Shown here one piece after another: positions 47,196 to 57,885 of a stretch of 64,000 nucleotides of DNA. Source of the stretch: Aliidiomarina soli (lineage in GTDB: Bacteria > Pseudomonadota > Gammaproteobacteria > Enterobacterales > Alteromonadaceae). The stretch covers positions 620,001 to 684,000 of the forward strand of contig NZ_PIPO01000001.1 of the NCBI RefSeq assembly GCF_003986975.1. Direction: 5' to 3'. A program made the translations under genes and the position numbers. The notes below the pieces were generated by a model. It was not told where the DNA came from and ran no database searches. It saw only the letters and a program-made list of their open reading frames with translations. Within the stretch, counting starts at the first letter, position 1; every line of letters starts with the position of its first letter.

Positions 47196-48301
47196 TCGCT
47201 AAGAATAGACTCCATTGCTTTGCAAAAGGCATCATTTTCATCAGCCAGGCCAATGCTCACGCGCAGATGGTTTGGCAACTCATAGCCGCCCACTGGGCGT
47301 ACAATGACACCAGCCAGCAAGAGCTTTTGGTAGATATCTGCTGCGTTCGGCCCTACTTCGATGGTCAGAAAATTACCATGCGACGGAATATAGTTAAGGC
47401 CATGCTGGTCGCAAAAATCAATCAGCTGCGTCATACCCGCCTGATTGACGTCAATAGATTCCGCCAAAAAATGCTCATCGGTCAACGCTGCAAGGGCTGC
47501 CGTTAATGCCAGCTGATTCATATTAAATGGCTGACGGATACGGTTCATCAGGTCTGCTACTGCAGCATGTGACACCGCAAAACCGGCACGCAAACCAGCA
47601 AGCCCATAGGCTTTTGAAAAGGTACGGCAGACCACCAGGTTTGGAAAACGGTCAATCCACTGCATCGACGGCGCGCGTTCATGCTCTGGCACATACTCAT
47701 AGTAGGCTTCGTCCAGCACCACCAAAACATGCGCCGGTACTTTCTGTAAAAACGCCTCGATCTCCTGTTTCTGCAGGAAGGTCCCGGTCGGGTTGTTCGG
47801 GTTGGCGATGAAAATCATCCGGGTTTTATCAGTAATGGCGGCTGCCATAGCATCCAGATCATGGCCATAATCTTTGGCTTTGACCTGCACCGGCGTAGCG
47901 CCTATGGCCTTAGTCACCAATGGATAAACCACAAAAGCGTGTTGCGAAAAAATCACTTCATGCTGAGGCTGAACGAAGGTCCGGGCCAGTAATTCCAACA
48001 CGTCGTTGGAGCCGTTGCCGAGCGTAATCTGGTTGATATCAACCGTAAACTTGGTCGCTAAGGCGTCTTTCAGATAAAAGCCGTTGGCGTCCGGGTAACG
48101 GGCCAGACCACTAATGGCGGTAGTCAACGCTGCCTGAACAGCCGGGCTTACCCCTAACGGATTTTCGTTGGACGCTAGTTTCACAATATCTTTGATACCT
48201 AGTTCACGCTCGAGCTCTTCGATTGGCTTACCGGCCTGATACGGCTGTAGTTCGCGGATGCCTGGTAAGGCCAACTCTGCAGGGTTAAAGCTAGTAGTCA
48301 T
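47192..48301 (-). CDS. hisC: Histidinol-phosphate aminotransferase family
   Basis: This PLP-dependent class I/II aminotransferase belongs to the HisC family; the cofactor lysine is in [16 protein letters not shown] and [11 protein letters not shown] is the N-terminal arm. Length 369. It sits between serC and aroA, outside any his operon. A HisC-family enzyme next to aroA or tyrA often works as an aromatic aminotransferase, so the protein may transaminate histidinol phosphate, aromatic amino acids, or both. It overlaps aroA by 4 nt and follows serC by 53 nt. The hisC symbol is given on family grounds. Confidence 0.88.
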   Translation of the reverse strand: MTTSFNPAELALPGIRELQPYQAGKPIEELERELGIKDIVKLASNENPLGVSPAVQAALTTAISGLARYPDANGFYLKDALATKFTVDINQITLGNGSNDVLELLARTFVQPQHEVIFSQHAFVVYPLVTKAIGATPVQVKAKDYGHDLDAMAAAITDKTRMIFIANPNNPTGTFLQKQEIEAFLQKVPAHVLVVLDEAYYEYVPEHERAPSMQWIDRFPNLVVCRTFSKAYGLAGLRAGFAVSHAAVADLMNRIRQPFNMNQLALTAALAALTDEHFLAESIDVNQAGMTQLIDFCDQHGLNYIPSHGNFLTIEVGPNAADIYQKLLLAGVIVRPVGGYELPNHLRVSIGLADENDAFCKAMESILSE

Positions 48302-48354
48302 TGATCTTGTTATCCTACTTGTTGGTGTTTTAAAGTTATTTTTATTGTTCGTTA

Positions 48355-49437
48355 TCAGCGGTTTCGCTGGGCAAAGCGGGTCATAAAATCGACCAGCGCC
48401 TGGGTACCTTCATACGGCATCGCGTTGTACATGCTGGCGCGCATGCCACCGACAAAACGATGTCCCTTCAACGCCACCAGGCCCTCCTCCGCCGCTTCTT
48501 TTAAGAAAGTAGCGTCAAGCTCAGGCTTAGCCAACTGAAAAGGCACATTCATGATTGAGCGGTTACGCGGGTGGACCTGATTCTGATAAAACGGATTATT
48601 ATCAATGCACTCGTATAACAAGCGAGCCTTGGCATGGTTGCGCTCACCCATAGCGGCGACGCCACCTTCTGCTTTAAGCCACTTAAAGACCTCACCGGAC
48701 AGATACCAGGCCCAGGTATTGGGGGTGTTGTACATTGAACGCTCTGCGTCCTGCACCTGATAATTCATTACTGTGCAGACACGGTTTTGCCGGGTTTCAA
48801 GCAGGTCTTTACGAATAATAACCACCGAGAAGCCTGACGGCCCGATATTCTTTTGCGCGCCGGCGTAAATCACACCGAATTTACTCACATCGAGCGGCTC
48901 AGCAAGGATCACCGATGACATGTCAGCCACCAGGGGTGCCTTACTATCCGGGATCTCATGCAAGGCAATCCCATCGACGGTCTCATTCGGGCAATAGTGC
49001 AAATAGGCGGCGCCCTCACTTAACTGCCAGTTTTCGAACTGTGGAATGGCTTTACCTTGCGCTGTGTCTTCAGCGCTGGCTGCCAGATTGACCTTGCCGA
49101 CATACTTCTTCGCTTCGTCAAACGCAATCTGTGACCAACTGCCAGTGGTGACGTAATCGACAGTGGCATCCGCACTGGCAATGTTCTGCGGCACCGCTGA
49201 GAAATGGTTACGCCCGCCACCATGCATAAACAACACCGCATAATTGTCCGGAATGGCCATCAGATCACGCAGGTTCTGCTCCGCTTCTTCGGCCATCGCC
49301 ACGTATTCCGGCGAACGGTGACTAACTTCCATCACCGACACGCCACGGCCCTGCCAATCAAGTAGTTCAGCCTGTGCCTTTTTAAGCACAGCGGCCGGCA
49401 ACATCGCCGGCCCTGCAGAAAAGTTATGAATTGTCAT
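48355..49437 (-). CDS. serC: Phosphoserine aminotransferase
   Basis: SerC transaminates 3-phosphohydroxypyruvate to phosphoserine and also serves pyridoxal-phosphate synthesis. [14 protein letters not shown] starts the protein and the PLP lysine is in [27 protein letters not shown] binds the cofactor phosphate. In that loop the usual GGATTQF-like sequence reads GGGRNHF. I chose ATG 49437 (360 residues; E. coli 362) since the residues before it are not family-like. It overlaps the gyrA stop region by 14 nt, so it is translated from within the gyrA end. Confidence 0.95.
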   Translation of the reverse strand: MTIHNFSAGPAMLPAAVLKKAQAELLDWQGRGVSVMEVSHRSPEYVAMAEEAEQNLRDLMAIPDNYAVLFMHGGGRNHFSAVPQNIASADATVDYVTTGSWSQIAFDEAKKYVGKVNLAASAEDTAQGKAIPQFENWQLSEGAAYLHYCPNETVDGIALHEIPDSKAPLVADMSSVILAEPLDVSKFGVIYAGAQKNIGPSGFSVVIIRKDLLETRQNRVCTVMNYQVQDAERSMYNTPNTWAWYLSGEVFKWLKAEGGVAAMGERNHAKARLLYECIDNNPFYQNQVHPRNRSIMNVPFQLAKPELDATFLKEAAEEGLVALKGHRFVGGMRASMYNAMPYEGTQALVDFMTRFAQRNR

Positions 49438-52075
49438 CGCCACCTGTCTCTGTCGCATCGTCTGCGGCTGGCGTGTCACCCTGCTGGGTCACCTCACCTT
49501 CGATTTCCACACCAGCTTCCGCTTCGGCTTCATCGCTGTCTGCAATGCGCTGCAAGCCAACTACAAACTCGTCACTAGCAGTTCGGATCAACGTCACGCC
49601 CTGGGTGTTACGGCCCACCAGTGAAACTTCGTCAACACGGGTACGTACCAGCGTACCGCGGTTACTGATGATCATCATCTGCTCACCCGGAACCACTTCC
49701 AGCGCGCCTACCACGGCACCATTTCGTTCGCTGACTTTAATCGAGACGACGCCCATAGTGGCCCGGCTTTTCGCCGGGTACTCACTCAACATGGTGCGTT
49801 TACCAAAGCCGTTTTCAGTCACGGTTAGCACCGCACCTTCATTCTCGGTACCTTCCACACTGCGCGGTACAATCAAGGACACAACTTTTTGCTCGTCGGT
49901 CAGACGAATACCACGTACGCCGGTGGCAGTACGGCCCATCGAGCGAACCTGTTCTTCTTTAAAGCGAACCACCTTACCTGCGTCCGAGAACAACAGAATA
50001 TCCTGTTGGCCATCGGTGATATCAACGCCAATCAATTCGTCGTTATCGGCCAAGTTCAGCGCAATAATGCCGCTGGTACGGGGACGTGAGTAGTCGACCA
50101 ATGGGGTTTTCTTGACTGTACCGTTGCGGGTTGCCATGAACACAAACTTGTCTTCATCAAAATTGCCAATCGGCAGAATGGCAGTGATCCGCTCGTCATT
50201 TTCCAACGGCAGTAAGTTAACAATCGGCTTGCCGCGCGAAGCACGACTTGCCAACGGTAACTGATAGGTTTTGATCCAGTACACCCGGCCACGGGTGGAG
50301 AAACAGAGCACGGTGTCATGAGTATTGGCCACCAGCAGACGCTCGATGAAGTCTTCGTCTTTCATCTTAGTCGCGGCTTTACCTTTACCACCACGTTTCT
50401 GCGCTTCGTATTCGGTCAGCGGCTGGTACTTCACGTAGCCCTGATGCGACAGCGTCACAACCACGTCTTCCTGCTCGATCAAATCTTCCAGGTTAATATC
50501 GTGGGCGGCTGCACTCAGTTCAGTGCGACGCTCGTCACCAAATTCTGCTTTAACCTGTTCTAACTCTTCTTCAATCACTTCCATTAAACGCTCTGCACTG
50601 GACAAAATGTGCAGGTACTCGGCGATGCGCTCAAGCAGTTCTTTGTATTCACCCAGGATCTTCTCGTGCTCAAGGCCGGTCAGCTTGTGCAAGCGCAATT
50701 CAAGGATTGCCTGAGCCTGGTTTTCAGTCAGGTGGTAGATGCTATCAATGACACCAAAACCGTCTTCCAGCCAATCTGGTCGTGCAGCGTCAACACCGGC
50801 ACGCTCAAGCATAATGGCGACATCACCGAGGCTCCAGCCACGTGCAACCAGGGCTGCTTTCGCTTCTGCTGGAGACGATGAGCCTTTAATCAGCTCGATA
50901 ATTTCTTCAATGTTGGCCAGCGCGATGGCAAGACCTTCAAGGATATGCGCGCGTTCCCGTGCTTTACGTAATTCGTAGACGGTACGGCGGGTCACCACTT
51001 CGCGACGATGCAGAATAAAGGCTTCGATCATTTCACGCAGGGCGAACAGTTTTGGCTGACCTTTATCCAGCGCGACCATATTGATACCGAATACCACCTG
51101 CATTTGGGTATTGCGATACAAATGGTTAAGCATGACTTCGCCGGACTCGCCGCGTTTCATTTCGATTACGACACGCAAACCGTCTTTATCCGACTCATCG
51201 CGCAGTCCGCTGATACCTTCAAGGCGCTTCTCTTTTACCAGATCCGCTATTTTTTCAATCAGCCGGGCTTTGTTCACCTGATACGGTAATTCGTGAACAA
51301 TAATGGTGTCACGACCGTTGTCTTCAACGATCACTTCGGCGCGGGCACGGATATAGATTTTGCCACGGCCGGTGCGGTACGCATCGATAATGCCCTGACG
51401 GCCTGAAATGATACCCGCCGTCGGGAAGTCTGGCCCTGGAATGTATTCCATCAACTCTTCAAAGCTGATATCCGGGTTTTTAATCATCGCCAGACAACCA
51501 TTAACGACTTCGTTCAGGTTGTGGGGCGGAATATTGGTTGCCATGCCCACAGCGATACCAGACGAACCGTTCGCCAGCAGGTTTGGAATTCGCGTTGGCA
51601 TGACATCAGGAATTTGCTCAGTGCCATCATAGTTCGGCACAAAATCAACGGTCTCTTTATCCAGATCCGCTAATAACTGATGGGCAATTTTTGACATCCG
51701 TACTTCGGTGTAACGCATGGCCGCAGCACTGTCACCGTCGACTGAACCAAAGTTTCCTTGTCCGTCAGCCAGCATGTAACGCAAGGAAAACGGCTGTGCC
51801 ATCCGAACAATGGTGTCATAGGCAGCGGTATCACCATGTGGGTGATACTTACCAATCACGTCACCGACTACACGAGCCGATTTTTTATAGGGTTTGTTGT
51901 AATCGTTGCCGAGCACGCTCATCGCAAAGAGCACGCGACGGTGTACTGGTTTCAGACCATCGCGTACATCCGGTAGCGCGCGGCCTATGATTACGCTCAT
52001 TGCGTAATCCAGGTATGAATTCTTCAGTTCGTCTTCAATATTGACCGGAACCACTTCCTGGGCATGATCGCTCAT
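49424..52075 (-). CDS. gyrA: DNA gyrase subunit A
   Basis: GyrA is the DNA-cutting subunit of gyrase, which introduces negative supercoils. The catalytic tyrosine is Y122 in AAAMRYTEV. The quinolone-determining region reads [11 protein letters not shown], with Thr at 83 and Asp at 87; Thr83 occurs naturally in several genera, so it is not evidence of resistance by itself. The C-terminal beta-pinwheel contains the GyrA box QKRGGKGK. The acidic tail ends [12 protein letters not shown]. Length 883 (E. coli 875). It is divergent from ubiG, as in E. coli. AGGGAA lies before ATG 52075, and serC follows with a 14-nt overlap. Confidence 0.97.
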   Translation of the reverse strand: MSDHAQEVVPVNIEDELKNSYLDYAMSVIIGRALPDVRDGLKPVHRRVLFAMSVLGNDYNKPYKKSARVVGDVIGKYHPHGDTAAYDTIVRMAQPFSLRYMLADGQGNFGSVDGDSAAAMRYTEVRMSKIAHQLLADLDKETVDFVPNYDGTEQIPDVMPTRIPNLLANGSSGIAVGMATNIPPHNLNEVVNGCLAMIKNPDISFEELMEYIPGPDFPTAGIISGRQGIIDAYRTGRGKIYIRARAEVIVEDNGRDTIIVHELPYQVNKARLIEKIADLVKEKRLEGISGLRDESDKDGLRVVIEMKRGESGEVMLNHLYRNTQMQVVFGINMVALDKGQPKLFALREMIEAFILHRREVVTRRTVYELRKARERAHILEGLAIALANIEEIIELIKGSSSPAEAKAALVARGWSLGDVAIMLERAGVDAARPDWLEDGFGVIDSIYHLTENQAQAILELRLHKLTGLEHEKILGEYKELLERIAEYLHILSSAERLMEVIEEELEQVKAEFGDERRTELSAAAHDINLEDLIEQEDVVVTLSHQGYVKYQPLTEYEAQKRGGKGKAATKMKDEDFIERLLVANTHDTVLCFSTRGRVYWIKTYQLPLASRASRGKPIVNLLPLENDERITAILPIGNFDEDKFVFMATRNGTVKKTPLVDYSRPRTSGIIALNLADNDELIGVDITDGQQDILLFSDAGKVVRFKEEQVRSMGRTATGVRGIRLTDEQKVVSLIVPRSVEGTENEGAVLTVTENGFGKRTMLSEYPAKSRATMGVVSIKVSERNGAVVGALEVVPGEQMMIISNRGTLVRTRVDEVSLVGRNTQGVTLIRTASDEFVVGLQRIADSDEAEAEAGVEIEGEVTQQGDTPAADDATETGGDDNS

Positions 52076-52292
52076 ACAGAAATTCCCTACAAATTAGCGT
52101 TGTTTGTTTGCTTCTAATCGACATTGCACGACCGCACCAGGATTGTTGGTTTAGTCACGCATGCACGCTCGTTTTAATCGAGTGAGCATACCATAGCCTG
52201 ATTACCTTGAGTAGTCACAAAGCTAGTATCAAACCCTGAGGTTGAGTACACTGTGCGCCGTTGATTTTCACTTTGAACAGGAAGTAAACAGC

Positions 52293-52997
52293 ATGCAGCA
52301 AAATGTGGATCTTAATGAAATTGATAAGTTCAGCAGTGTCGCTTCGCGTTGGTGGGATGCGGACGGTGAATTTAAGCCACTGCACCTTATTAATCCACTG
52401 CGTGTGAATTACATCGAAACTCAAAGTAATGGTCTGTTCGGTAAAAAGGTGATTGATGTTGGCTGCGGCGGCGGCTTGTTAAGCGAGGCGTTGGCCAAAC
52501 TTGGCGCCGAGGTCACTGGCCTCGATATGAGTACTGAAGCACTCGACGTAGCGCGTTTGCACGCGCTCGACAGCGGCGTCAGCATTGATTATCAGCAAAA
52601 CACCGCAGAAGCATTCGCAGAGCAGCACGCGGGCCAGTTTGATGTCGTTACCTGCCTTGAAATGCTGGAACACGTGCCTGATCCTGAAGCGGTCATCGCT
52701 GCCTGCGCAAAGCTGGTTAAGCCCGGTGGAGAACTGTTCTTCTCAACCCTTAACCGCAATCTAAAATCACGTCTGTTGGGGGTCGTTGCGGCGGAATATG
52801 TGCTGCGCTGGGTCCCCAAAGGTACCCACGACTATCAGCGCTTTATCAAACCAAGCGAGTTGCTGGCCATGGCTGAACGCCACGCGATTCGCGCCAGTGA
52901 TATGACTGGCCTGCACTACAACCCATTGTCACGGCAGTTTTTTCTCAGCAACCGCAATGTCGACGTGAACTACATTGTGTACTGCAAAAAGGACTAA
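52293..52997 (+). CDS. ubiG: Ubiquinone biosynthesis O-methyltransferase UbiG
   Basis: UbiG carries out both O-methylations of ubiquinone synthesis with S-adenosylmethionine. SAM motif I reads [16 protein letters not shown] (about 54-69), and [19 protein letters not shown] at the N-terminus is a UbiG signature. With ATG 52293 the protein has 234 residues (E. coli 240), and AGGAAG lies 9 nt upstream; an upstream in-frame start at 52242 is not family-like. It is divergent from gyrA across a 217-nt gap with no other clear element, and gph follows 4 nt after the stop. Confidence 0.96.
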   Translation: MQQNVDLNEIDKFSSVASRWWDADGEFKPLHLINPLRVNYIETQSNGLFGKKVIDVGCGGGLLSEALAKLGAEVTGLDMSTEALDVARLHALDSGVSIDYQQNTAEAFAEQHAGQFDVVTCLEMLEHVPDPEAVIAACAKLVKPGGELFFSTLNRNLKSRLLGVVAAEYVLRWVPKGTHDYQRFIKPSELLAMAERHAIRASDMTGLHYNPLSRQFFLSNRNVDVNYIVYCKKD

Positions 52998-53001
52998 CTC
53001 A

Positions 53002-53676
53002 GTGATAAAGCCAGAAGCAATCCTGTTTGATCTCGATGGCACCCTACTGGACACCGCTCCAGACCTGCACCGGGCACTGAATACCGTTTTAGCGGCGCAT
53101 GGTCGCCCTGAGGTAACATTGCAACAGGCGCGGCCAGTGGCATCACATGGCTCAACGGGGTTACTTGAACTTGGTTTTGGTGATGATTTTAACGAACATA
53201 GCCGGCTTCCGTTAAGACAGGCATTTTTAGACGCTTACGCGGACGATCCTCATCGTGATACCCGCTACTTCGCCGGTGTCGAGACGCTACTGGCAAAGCT
53301 GCAAAACGCCTCTATCAAATACGCAATTGTCACCAATAAACCGACTCAGTTTACCGATGCCCTATTGCCCCACTTTACCCAATTACAGGCGTCATCGGCA
53401 GTGGTTTGCGGGGATACCCTCAAGGTCGCCAAGCCTGACCCAGCCCCCTTGCTATATGCCGCCCAGTTAAGCCAGGTCGACCCGGCCCGCTGTTGGTATG
53501 TCGGCGATGCCGAGCGTGACATCGAAGCCGGCCGCCGCGCCGGGATGACCACCGTCCTCGCTGCCTATGGGTATATTGCCGACCATGATCAGCCGGATCG
53601 CTGGCAGGCCAGTTATGCTATCTCAGATGCACTGCAACTGCTTGATCTGCTTAAACTAACGGATGCCGTATTGTAA
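53002..53676 (+). CDS. gph: Phosphoglycolate phosphatase, GTG start
   Basis: Gph removes phosphate from 2-phosphoglycolate formed during repair of oxidised DNA ends. HAD motif I is LFDLDGTLLDTAPDL, motif II is IVTNKP, motif III is the lysine in KVAKPDPAP and motif IV is YVGDAERDIEAGRRAGM. I chose GTG 53002 (224 residues) because AAGGA lies 8 nt upstream and the protein then begins just before the HAD fold. It forms a two-gene unit with ubiG. The pairing of gph after ubiG is common in gammaproteobacteria outside the enterics. Confidence 0.92.
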   Translation: MIKPEAILFDLDGTLLDTAPDLHRALNTVLAAHGRPEVTLQQARPVASHGSTGLLELGFGDDFNEHSRLPLRQAFLDAYADDPHRDTRYFAGVETLLAKLQNASIKYAIVTNKPTQFTDALLPHFTQLQASSAVVCGDTLKVAKPDPAPLLYAAQLSQVDPARCWYVGDAERDIEAGRRAGMTTVLAAYGYIADHDQPDRWQASYAISDALQLLDLLKLTDAVL

Positions 53677-53841
53677 ATTTTATGTAAGTGAATGCTTTCG
53701 CTCTAGCGCATTGCTCGTAGAATAATGTTAGATATTTTAATAACCAAATAGTATTACCTCTCTACCCCTCGCCAGCTAAGGCTTATAGCCTCAAATCAAA
53801 AATGGCAAGATGAAAAATCCTGATTTCAGGTAATTTTAAGG

Positions 53842-53870
53842 TTGAGAAAGCCCCCGCTCAGGTCTAGTAT
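53842..53870 (+). promoter_or_regulatory. Predicted promoter of nrdAB operon
   Basis: TTGAGA (53842-53847), 17 nt, TAGTAT (53865-53870). The -35 matches five of six positions and the -10 four. The predicted start near 53877 is just upstream of the first NrdR box. The gap 53677-53991 (315 nt) otherwise holds only a short hairpin (AGGCT-TAT-AGCCT, about 53779-53791) without a T-tract. Confidence 0.5.
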
Positions 53871-53887
53871 ATCCGGCAATTCCTTAA

Positions 53888-53945
53888 ACACTATATATAG
53901 TGTAATTTCTAGTCAGTACCCAGACCTAGACACTATATATAGTGG
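53888..53945. promoter_or_regulatory. Pair of NrdR boxes
   Basis: ACACTATATATAGTGT (53888-53903) and ACACTATATATAGTGG (53930-53945) match the NrdR consensus acaCwAtATaTwGtgt almost perfectly. Their 42-bp distance equals about four helical turns, so both sites face the same side of the DNA, as NrdR requires. They lie between the predicted promoter and the nrdA start. Confidence 0.93.
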
Positions 53946-53991
53946 TAATAACTTCGCCAAAAGACGGCAGCGCTAAACAGGTAAAGAAACC

Positions 53992-56316
53992 ATGAGCCAA
54001 TCGATCGAAGTCACTAAACGTAATGGTGTCCGCGAACCCCTAGATCTGGATAAAATCCACCGTGTTATCAGTTGGGCTGCAGAAGGCCTCAACAATGTGT
54101 CGGTATCTCAGGTTGAGATAAAATCACATATTCAGTTCTACGACGGGATTAAAACCGCTGATATTCATGAAACGATTATTAAGGCTGCGGCAGACCTGAT
54201 TTCGGAAGAAGCCCCGGACTACCAGTACATGGCAGCCCGACTCGCCGTATTCCACCTGCGTAAACGCGCTTATGGCCAGTTTGAGCCGCCTCACCTGTAC
54301 ACTCATGTGAGCAAGATGGTGGATGGTAACCGTTACGATAAGCATCTGCTGGAGGACTATTCAGAAGAAGAGTTCAACCAGATGAATGACTTTATCGACC
54401 ACTGGCGTGACATGAATTTTTCCTATGCCGCGGTAAAACAGCTGGAAGGTAAGTACCTGGTGCAGAACCGGGTTACCGGCGAAGTCTATGAAAGCGCCCA
54501 GTTCCTCTATCTGTTGGTTGCGGCCTGCCTGTTTGCCAAGTATCCAAAAGAAACCCGGATGGATTATATCCGCCGCTTCTACGATGCCACGTCACAATTT
54601 AAGATTTCACTACCTACGCCTATTATGTCAGGTGTGCGCACCCCTACCCGGCAGTTCAGTTCGTGTGTACTGATTGAATGTGGCGACAGCCTTGATTCCA
54701 TTAACGCCACCGCCAGCGCTATCGTGAAATACGTTTCCCAGCGTGCCGGTATCGGCATCAATGCGGGCCGTATTCGTGCCCTGGGCAGCCCTATCCGCAA
54801 TGGCGAAGCCTTTCATACCGGCTGTATTCCGTTCTTTAAATATTTCCAGACGGCTGTCAAAAGCTGTTCACAGGGCGGCGTGCGAGGCGGGGCTGCGACA
54901 TTGTTCTATCCTTTGTGGCACCTCGAAGTCGAATCTTTGCTGGTGCTGAAGAATAACCGCGGTGTTGAAGAGAACCGTGTGCGTCACCTCGACTACGGCG
55001 TGCAGTTTAACAAAGTCATGTATCAGCGTTTGATTAAAGACGATTACATTACCCTGTTCAGCCCATCCGATGTACCGGGTCTGTATGACGCCTTCTTTGC
55101 TGATCAGGACGAGTTTGAACGCTTGTATGTACAGTATGAGCAGGATGACAGCATTCGTAAGAAACGTATTAAAGCGATCGAATTGTTCAGCTTATTTATG
55201 CAGGAACGCGCCAGTACCGGTCGTATCTACCTGCAGAACGTCGACCACACCAATACCCATAGTCCGTTTGACGCTAAGGTTGCGCCAATCCGTCAGAGCA
55301 ACCTGTGCCTTGAAATCGCCCTGCCAACTAAGCCGTTGCAACACGTCAACGACGAAGAAGGTGAGATCGCGCTGTGTACCCTGTCAGCGTTTAACCTGGG
55401 TTCTATCGAGTCATTAGACGACTTTGAAGAAATGGCTGATTTAGGTGTGCGTGCACTGGATAGCCTGCTCGACTATCAGGACTACCCGGTTCCGGCAGCC
55501 TGGAACGCCACAAATGGTCGTCGTACCCTTGGTATTGGTGTCATCAACATGGCCTACTACCTGGCCAAGAATGGGGTTAAATATTCGGATGGCAGCGCCA
55601 ATGGGCTGGTTCACCGCACCTTTGAAGCGATGCAGTACTTTCTGTTGAAAGCCTCGAACAACCTGGCGAAAGAAAAAGGCGCGTGTCCGAAATTCAATGA
55701 AACCACCTATGCTCAGGGCATTATGCCTATCGATACCTATAAAAAAGATCTCGATACCATTTGCGATGAACCACTGCACTACGACTGGGACGCCCTGCGC
55801 GAATCTGTCAAAGCGCATGGTCTGCGTAACTCGACCCTGTCTGCATTAATGCCTTCAGAGACGTCGTCACAGATTTCTAACGCAACCAATGGCATTGAGC
55901 CACCGCGTGGCCATATCAGTGTTAAGTCGTCGAAAGACGGAGTGATGAAACAGGTTGTACCGGACTACGAGAATCTTAAAGACGCCTATGAGTTGCTTTG
56001 GAGTATTCCGAACAACAAAGGTTATCTTGAGCTGGTCGCGATCATGCAAAAATTTGTCGATCAAACTATTTCTGCAAACACCAATTATGATCCGGGCAAG
56101 TTCGAAAGCAGCAAGGTTCCGATGAAGCAGCTACTGCAGGACCTTCTGTACGCCTACAAACTTGGCGTGAAAACCATGTATTACCATAATACCCGCGACG
56201 GTGCTGCGGACAACCAGGCTGACATGAAAGCGCGTCAAGCCGAACCAGAACAGCAAGCGGTCACCGCCACCATTGAAGAAGATGACGATTGCGCCGGTGG
56301 CGCCTGTAAAATATAA
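53992..56316 (+). CDS. nrdA: Ribonucleoside-diphosphate reductase class Ia, alpha subunit
   Basis: NrdA is the catalytic subunit that reduces ribonucleoside diphosphates to deoxy forms aerobically. Residues 1-95 form the ATP-cone that senses dATP/ATP (VTKRNGVREPLDLDKIHRVI). The active-site cysteines are visible in FSSCVLIECGDS and QSNLCLEIALP, and the C-terminal redox pair is in DCAGGACKI. Length 774 (E. coli 761). An ATP-cone and upstream NrdR boxes give both allosteric and transcriptional control. nrdB follows 22 nt later. Confidence 0.97.
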   Translation: MSQSIEVTKRNGVREPLDLDKIHRVISWAAEGLNNVSVSQVEIKSHIQFYDGIKTADIHETIIKAAADLISEEAPDYQYMAARLAVFHLRKRAYGQFEPPHLYTHVSKMVDGNRYDKHLLEDYSEEEFNQMNDFIDHWRDMNFSYAAVKQLEGKYLVQNRVTGEVYESAQFLYLLVAACLFAKYPKETRMDYIRRFYDATSQFKISLPTPIMSGVRTPTRQFSSCVLIECGDSLDSINATASAIVKYVSQRAGIGINAGRIRALGSPIRNGEAFHTGCIPFFKYFQTAVKSCSQGGVRGGAATLFYPLWHLEVESLLVLKNNRGVEENRVRHLDYGVQFNKVMYQRLIKDDYITLFSPSDVPGLYDAFFADQDEFERLYVQYEQDDSIRKKRIKAIELFSLFMQERASTGRIYLQNVDHTNTHSPFDAKVAPIRQSNLCLEIALPTKPLQHVNDEEGEIALCTLSAFNLGSIESLDDFEEMADLGVRALDSLLDYQDYPVPAAWNATNGRRTLGIGVINMAYYLAKNGVKYSDGSANGLVHRTFEAMQYFLLKASNNLAKEKGACPKFNETTYAQGIMPIDTYKKDLDTICDEPLHYDWDALRESVKAHGLRNSTLSALMPSETSSQISNATNGIEPPRGHISVKSSKDGVMKQVVPDYENLKDAYELLWSIPNNKGYLELVAIMQKFVDQTISANTNYDPGKFESSKVPMKQLLQDLLYAYKLGVKTMYYHNTRDGAADNQADMKARQAEPEQQAVTATIEEDDDCAGGACKI

Positions 56317-56338
56317 CTCAGACAGGTACTAACTCAGA

Positions 56339-57469
56339 ATGAAATACTCAACGTTCAACCAGGCTCATACCAATGCATTAGGCGAGCCGATGTTTTTCGG
56401 TAATTCAGTCAACGTGGCGCGTTACGACCAGCAGCGCCACAGCATTTTTGAAAAGCTGATTGAAAAGCAGCTGAGTTTTTTCTGGCGCCCGGAAGAAGTC
56501 GATGTCAGTCGTGACCGTGTCGACTTCCAGGCGATGAGCGAAAGTGAAAAGCATATTTTCATTTCCAACCTGAAATATCAGACCCTGCTCGATTCAGTCC
56601 AGGGCCGCAGCCCGAACATTGCCTTTTTGCCAATTGTATCGCTGCCGGAACTGGAAACCTGGATCGAAACCTGGTCGTTCTCAGAAACCATTCACTCACG
56701 CTCATACACGCACATTTTGCGTAACCTGTTCAGTGATCCGAGTGAGGTATTTGACGATATCGTAGCGAATGACGAAATCCGTGAACGCGCTACGGATATT
56801 TCCAAGTACTACGACGATTTAATTTTCCACACCCAGCTGTGGCAAACCCAGGGCGAAGGTGACATTACCCTTGACGGTGAAACCTATACCGTAACCAGAC
56901 GCGAACTGAAGAAGAAGCTCTTCCTGTGCATGAACTCGGTCAATGCGTTGGAGGCTATCCGCTTCTACGTCAGCTTTGCCTGCACCTTTGCCTTCGCTGA
57001 ACGCGAAATGATGGAAGGGAATTCGAAGATCATCCGCCTCATTGCGCGCGACGAGAATCTTCATCTGACATCCACTCAGCATATTCTGAACCTGTGGCAA
57101 TATGGTGAGGATGATCCTGAGATGAAAGAAATCGCCGAAGAGTTGAAAGACGAAGCTATGGCGATTTTCAAATCTGCCGTTGAGCAAGAGAAAAAATGGG
57201 CCCGTTACCTGTTTAAAAATGGCTCTATGATAGGCCTTAACGAACAAATGCTGTGCCAGTACGTTGAGTATATCGCCAACATGCGCATGGCCGCGATTGG
57301 TCTTGAGCCTGGTTATTCGCAAACCAATAACCCCCTGCCCTGGATGAACAAATATCTGGTCTCTGACAACGTGCAGGTAGCACCTCAGGAATCTGAAATC
57401 AGTTCCTACCTGGTCGGACAAATCGACAGTGAAGTCAGTGTCACAGACTTTGGCGATTTCGACTTGTAA
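56339..57469 (+). CDS. nrdB: Ribonucleoside-diphosphate reductase class Ia, beta subunit
   Basis: NrdB houses the diiron centre and the tyrosyl radical needed by NrdA. The radical tyrosine is Y123 in [11 protein letters not shown], next to ligand H119-type residues in SETIHSRS. The later diiron ligands lie in [18 protein letters not shown] and [12 protein letters not shown]. The C-terminal tail ends [10 protein letters not shown], which docks NrdA. Length 376, as in E. coli. The [2Fe-2S] ferredoxin gene yfaE follows 15 nt later. Confidence 0.97.
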   Translation: MKYSTFNQAHTNALGEPMFFGNSVNVARYDQQRHSIFEKLIEKQLSFFWRPEEVDVSRDRVDFQAMSESEKHIFISNLKYQTLLDSVQGRSPNIAFLPIVSLPELETWIETWSFSETIHSRSYTHILRNLFSDPSEVFDDIVANDEIRERATDISKYYDDLIFHTQLWQTQGEGDITLDGETYTVTRRELKKKLFLCMNSVNALEAIRFYVSFACTFAFAEREMMEGNSKIIRLIARDENLHLTSTQHILNLWQYGEDDPEMKEIAEELKDEAMAIFKSAVEQEKKWARYLFKNGSMIGLNEQMLCQYVEYIANMRMAAIGLEPGYSQTNNPLPWMNKYLVSDNVQVAPQESEISSYLVGQIDSEVSVTDFGDFDL

Positions 57470-57484
57470 CTATGACCTGCCAGC

Positions 57485-57748
57485 ATGAGTAAGCCATTGC
57501 GCGTCAAGGTGAACGGAGAGCCATTGTTCGAGGTACCGGCGCAGAATAAGGACAGCTTGCTGCAGTCAATGGAGCAGGCTGGCCTTGAGACTCACTTCCA
57601 CTGCCGCAATGGATTCTGCGGCGCGTGCCGAAGCCACTTGATTTCCGGACAGGTTGCCTACATAACAGAACCATTGGCATATGTTCGCCCGGGAGATATT
57701 CTGCCCTGTGTCTGCATTGCCACCAGTGATCTTGAGTTAGAACACTGA
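57485..57748 (+). CDS. yfaE: [2Fe-2S] ferredoxin for NrdB cofactor maintenance (YfaE)
   Basis: YfaE supplies electrons to rebuild the diferric-tyrosyl cofactor of NrdB. The plant-type cluster ligands are C40, C45 and C48 in HCRNGFCGACRSHL, with the fourth among C75/C77 in ILPCVCIA. Length 87 (E. coli 84). It is the third gene of nrdA-nrdB-yfaE, the same order as in E. coli, with a 15-nt gap from nrdB and start ATG 57485. Confidence 0.94.
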   Translation: MSKPLRVKVNGEPLFEVPAQNKDSLLQSMEQAGLETHFHCRNGFCGACRSHLISGQVAYITEPLAYVRPGDILPCVCIATSDLELEH

Positions 57749-57786
57749 GCTGGTGAACGCCGTTGTTAAGGCTATATAGATAAAAG

Positions 57787-57810
57787 TGATTAAACAAATC
57801 GTATTAATCA
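57787..57810. repeat. Interrupted dyad between yfaE and grxA
   Basis: TGATTAA (57787-57793) and TTAATCA (57804-57810) form a perfect 7-bp dyad with a 10-nt spacer. The stem is AT-only apart from one pair and is followed by GTTTTCC, so it would be a weak terminator. A protein-binding site is equally possible. Confidence 0.35.
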
Positions 57811-57885
57811 GTTTTCCTTACATAGCGACCTTTGGCATACTGGCGTCAGTCAGATTCGTTTTATCCATCAAATTTGGGAGTCATT

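Noticed and set aside
49431-50093. Long open frame (220 codons) antisense to gyrA
   Set aside because: It mirrors gyrA codon structure, has no recognisable protein family and no ribosome-binding site, and lies wholly inside a conserved essential gene.
49424-52075. Thr83 in GyrA considered as a quinolone-resistance mutation
   Set aside because: Thr is the natural residue in several genera and Asp87 is intact, so no resistance can be claimed.
56819-57421. 200-codon open frame antisense to nrdB
   Set aside because: It is a shadow of nrdB; the composition is His/Phe/Leu-rich reverse-complement sequence without a family match.
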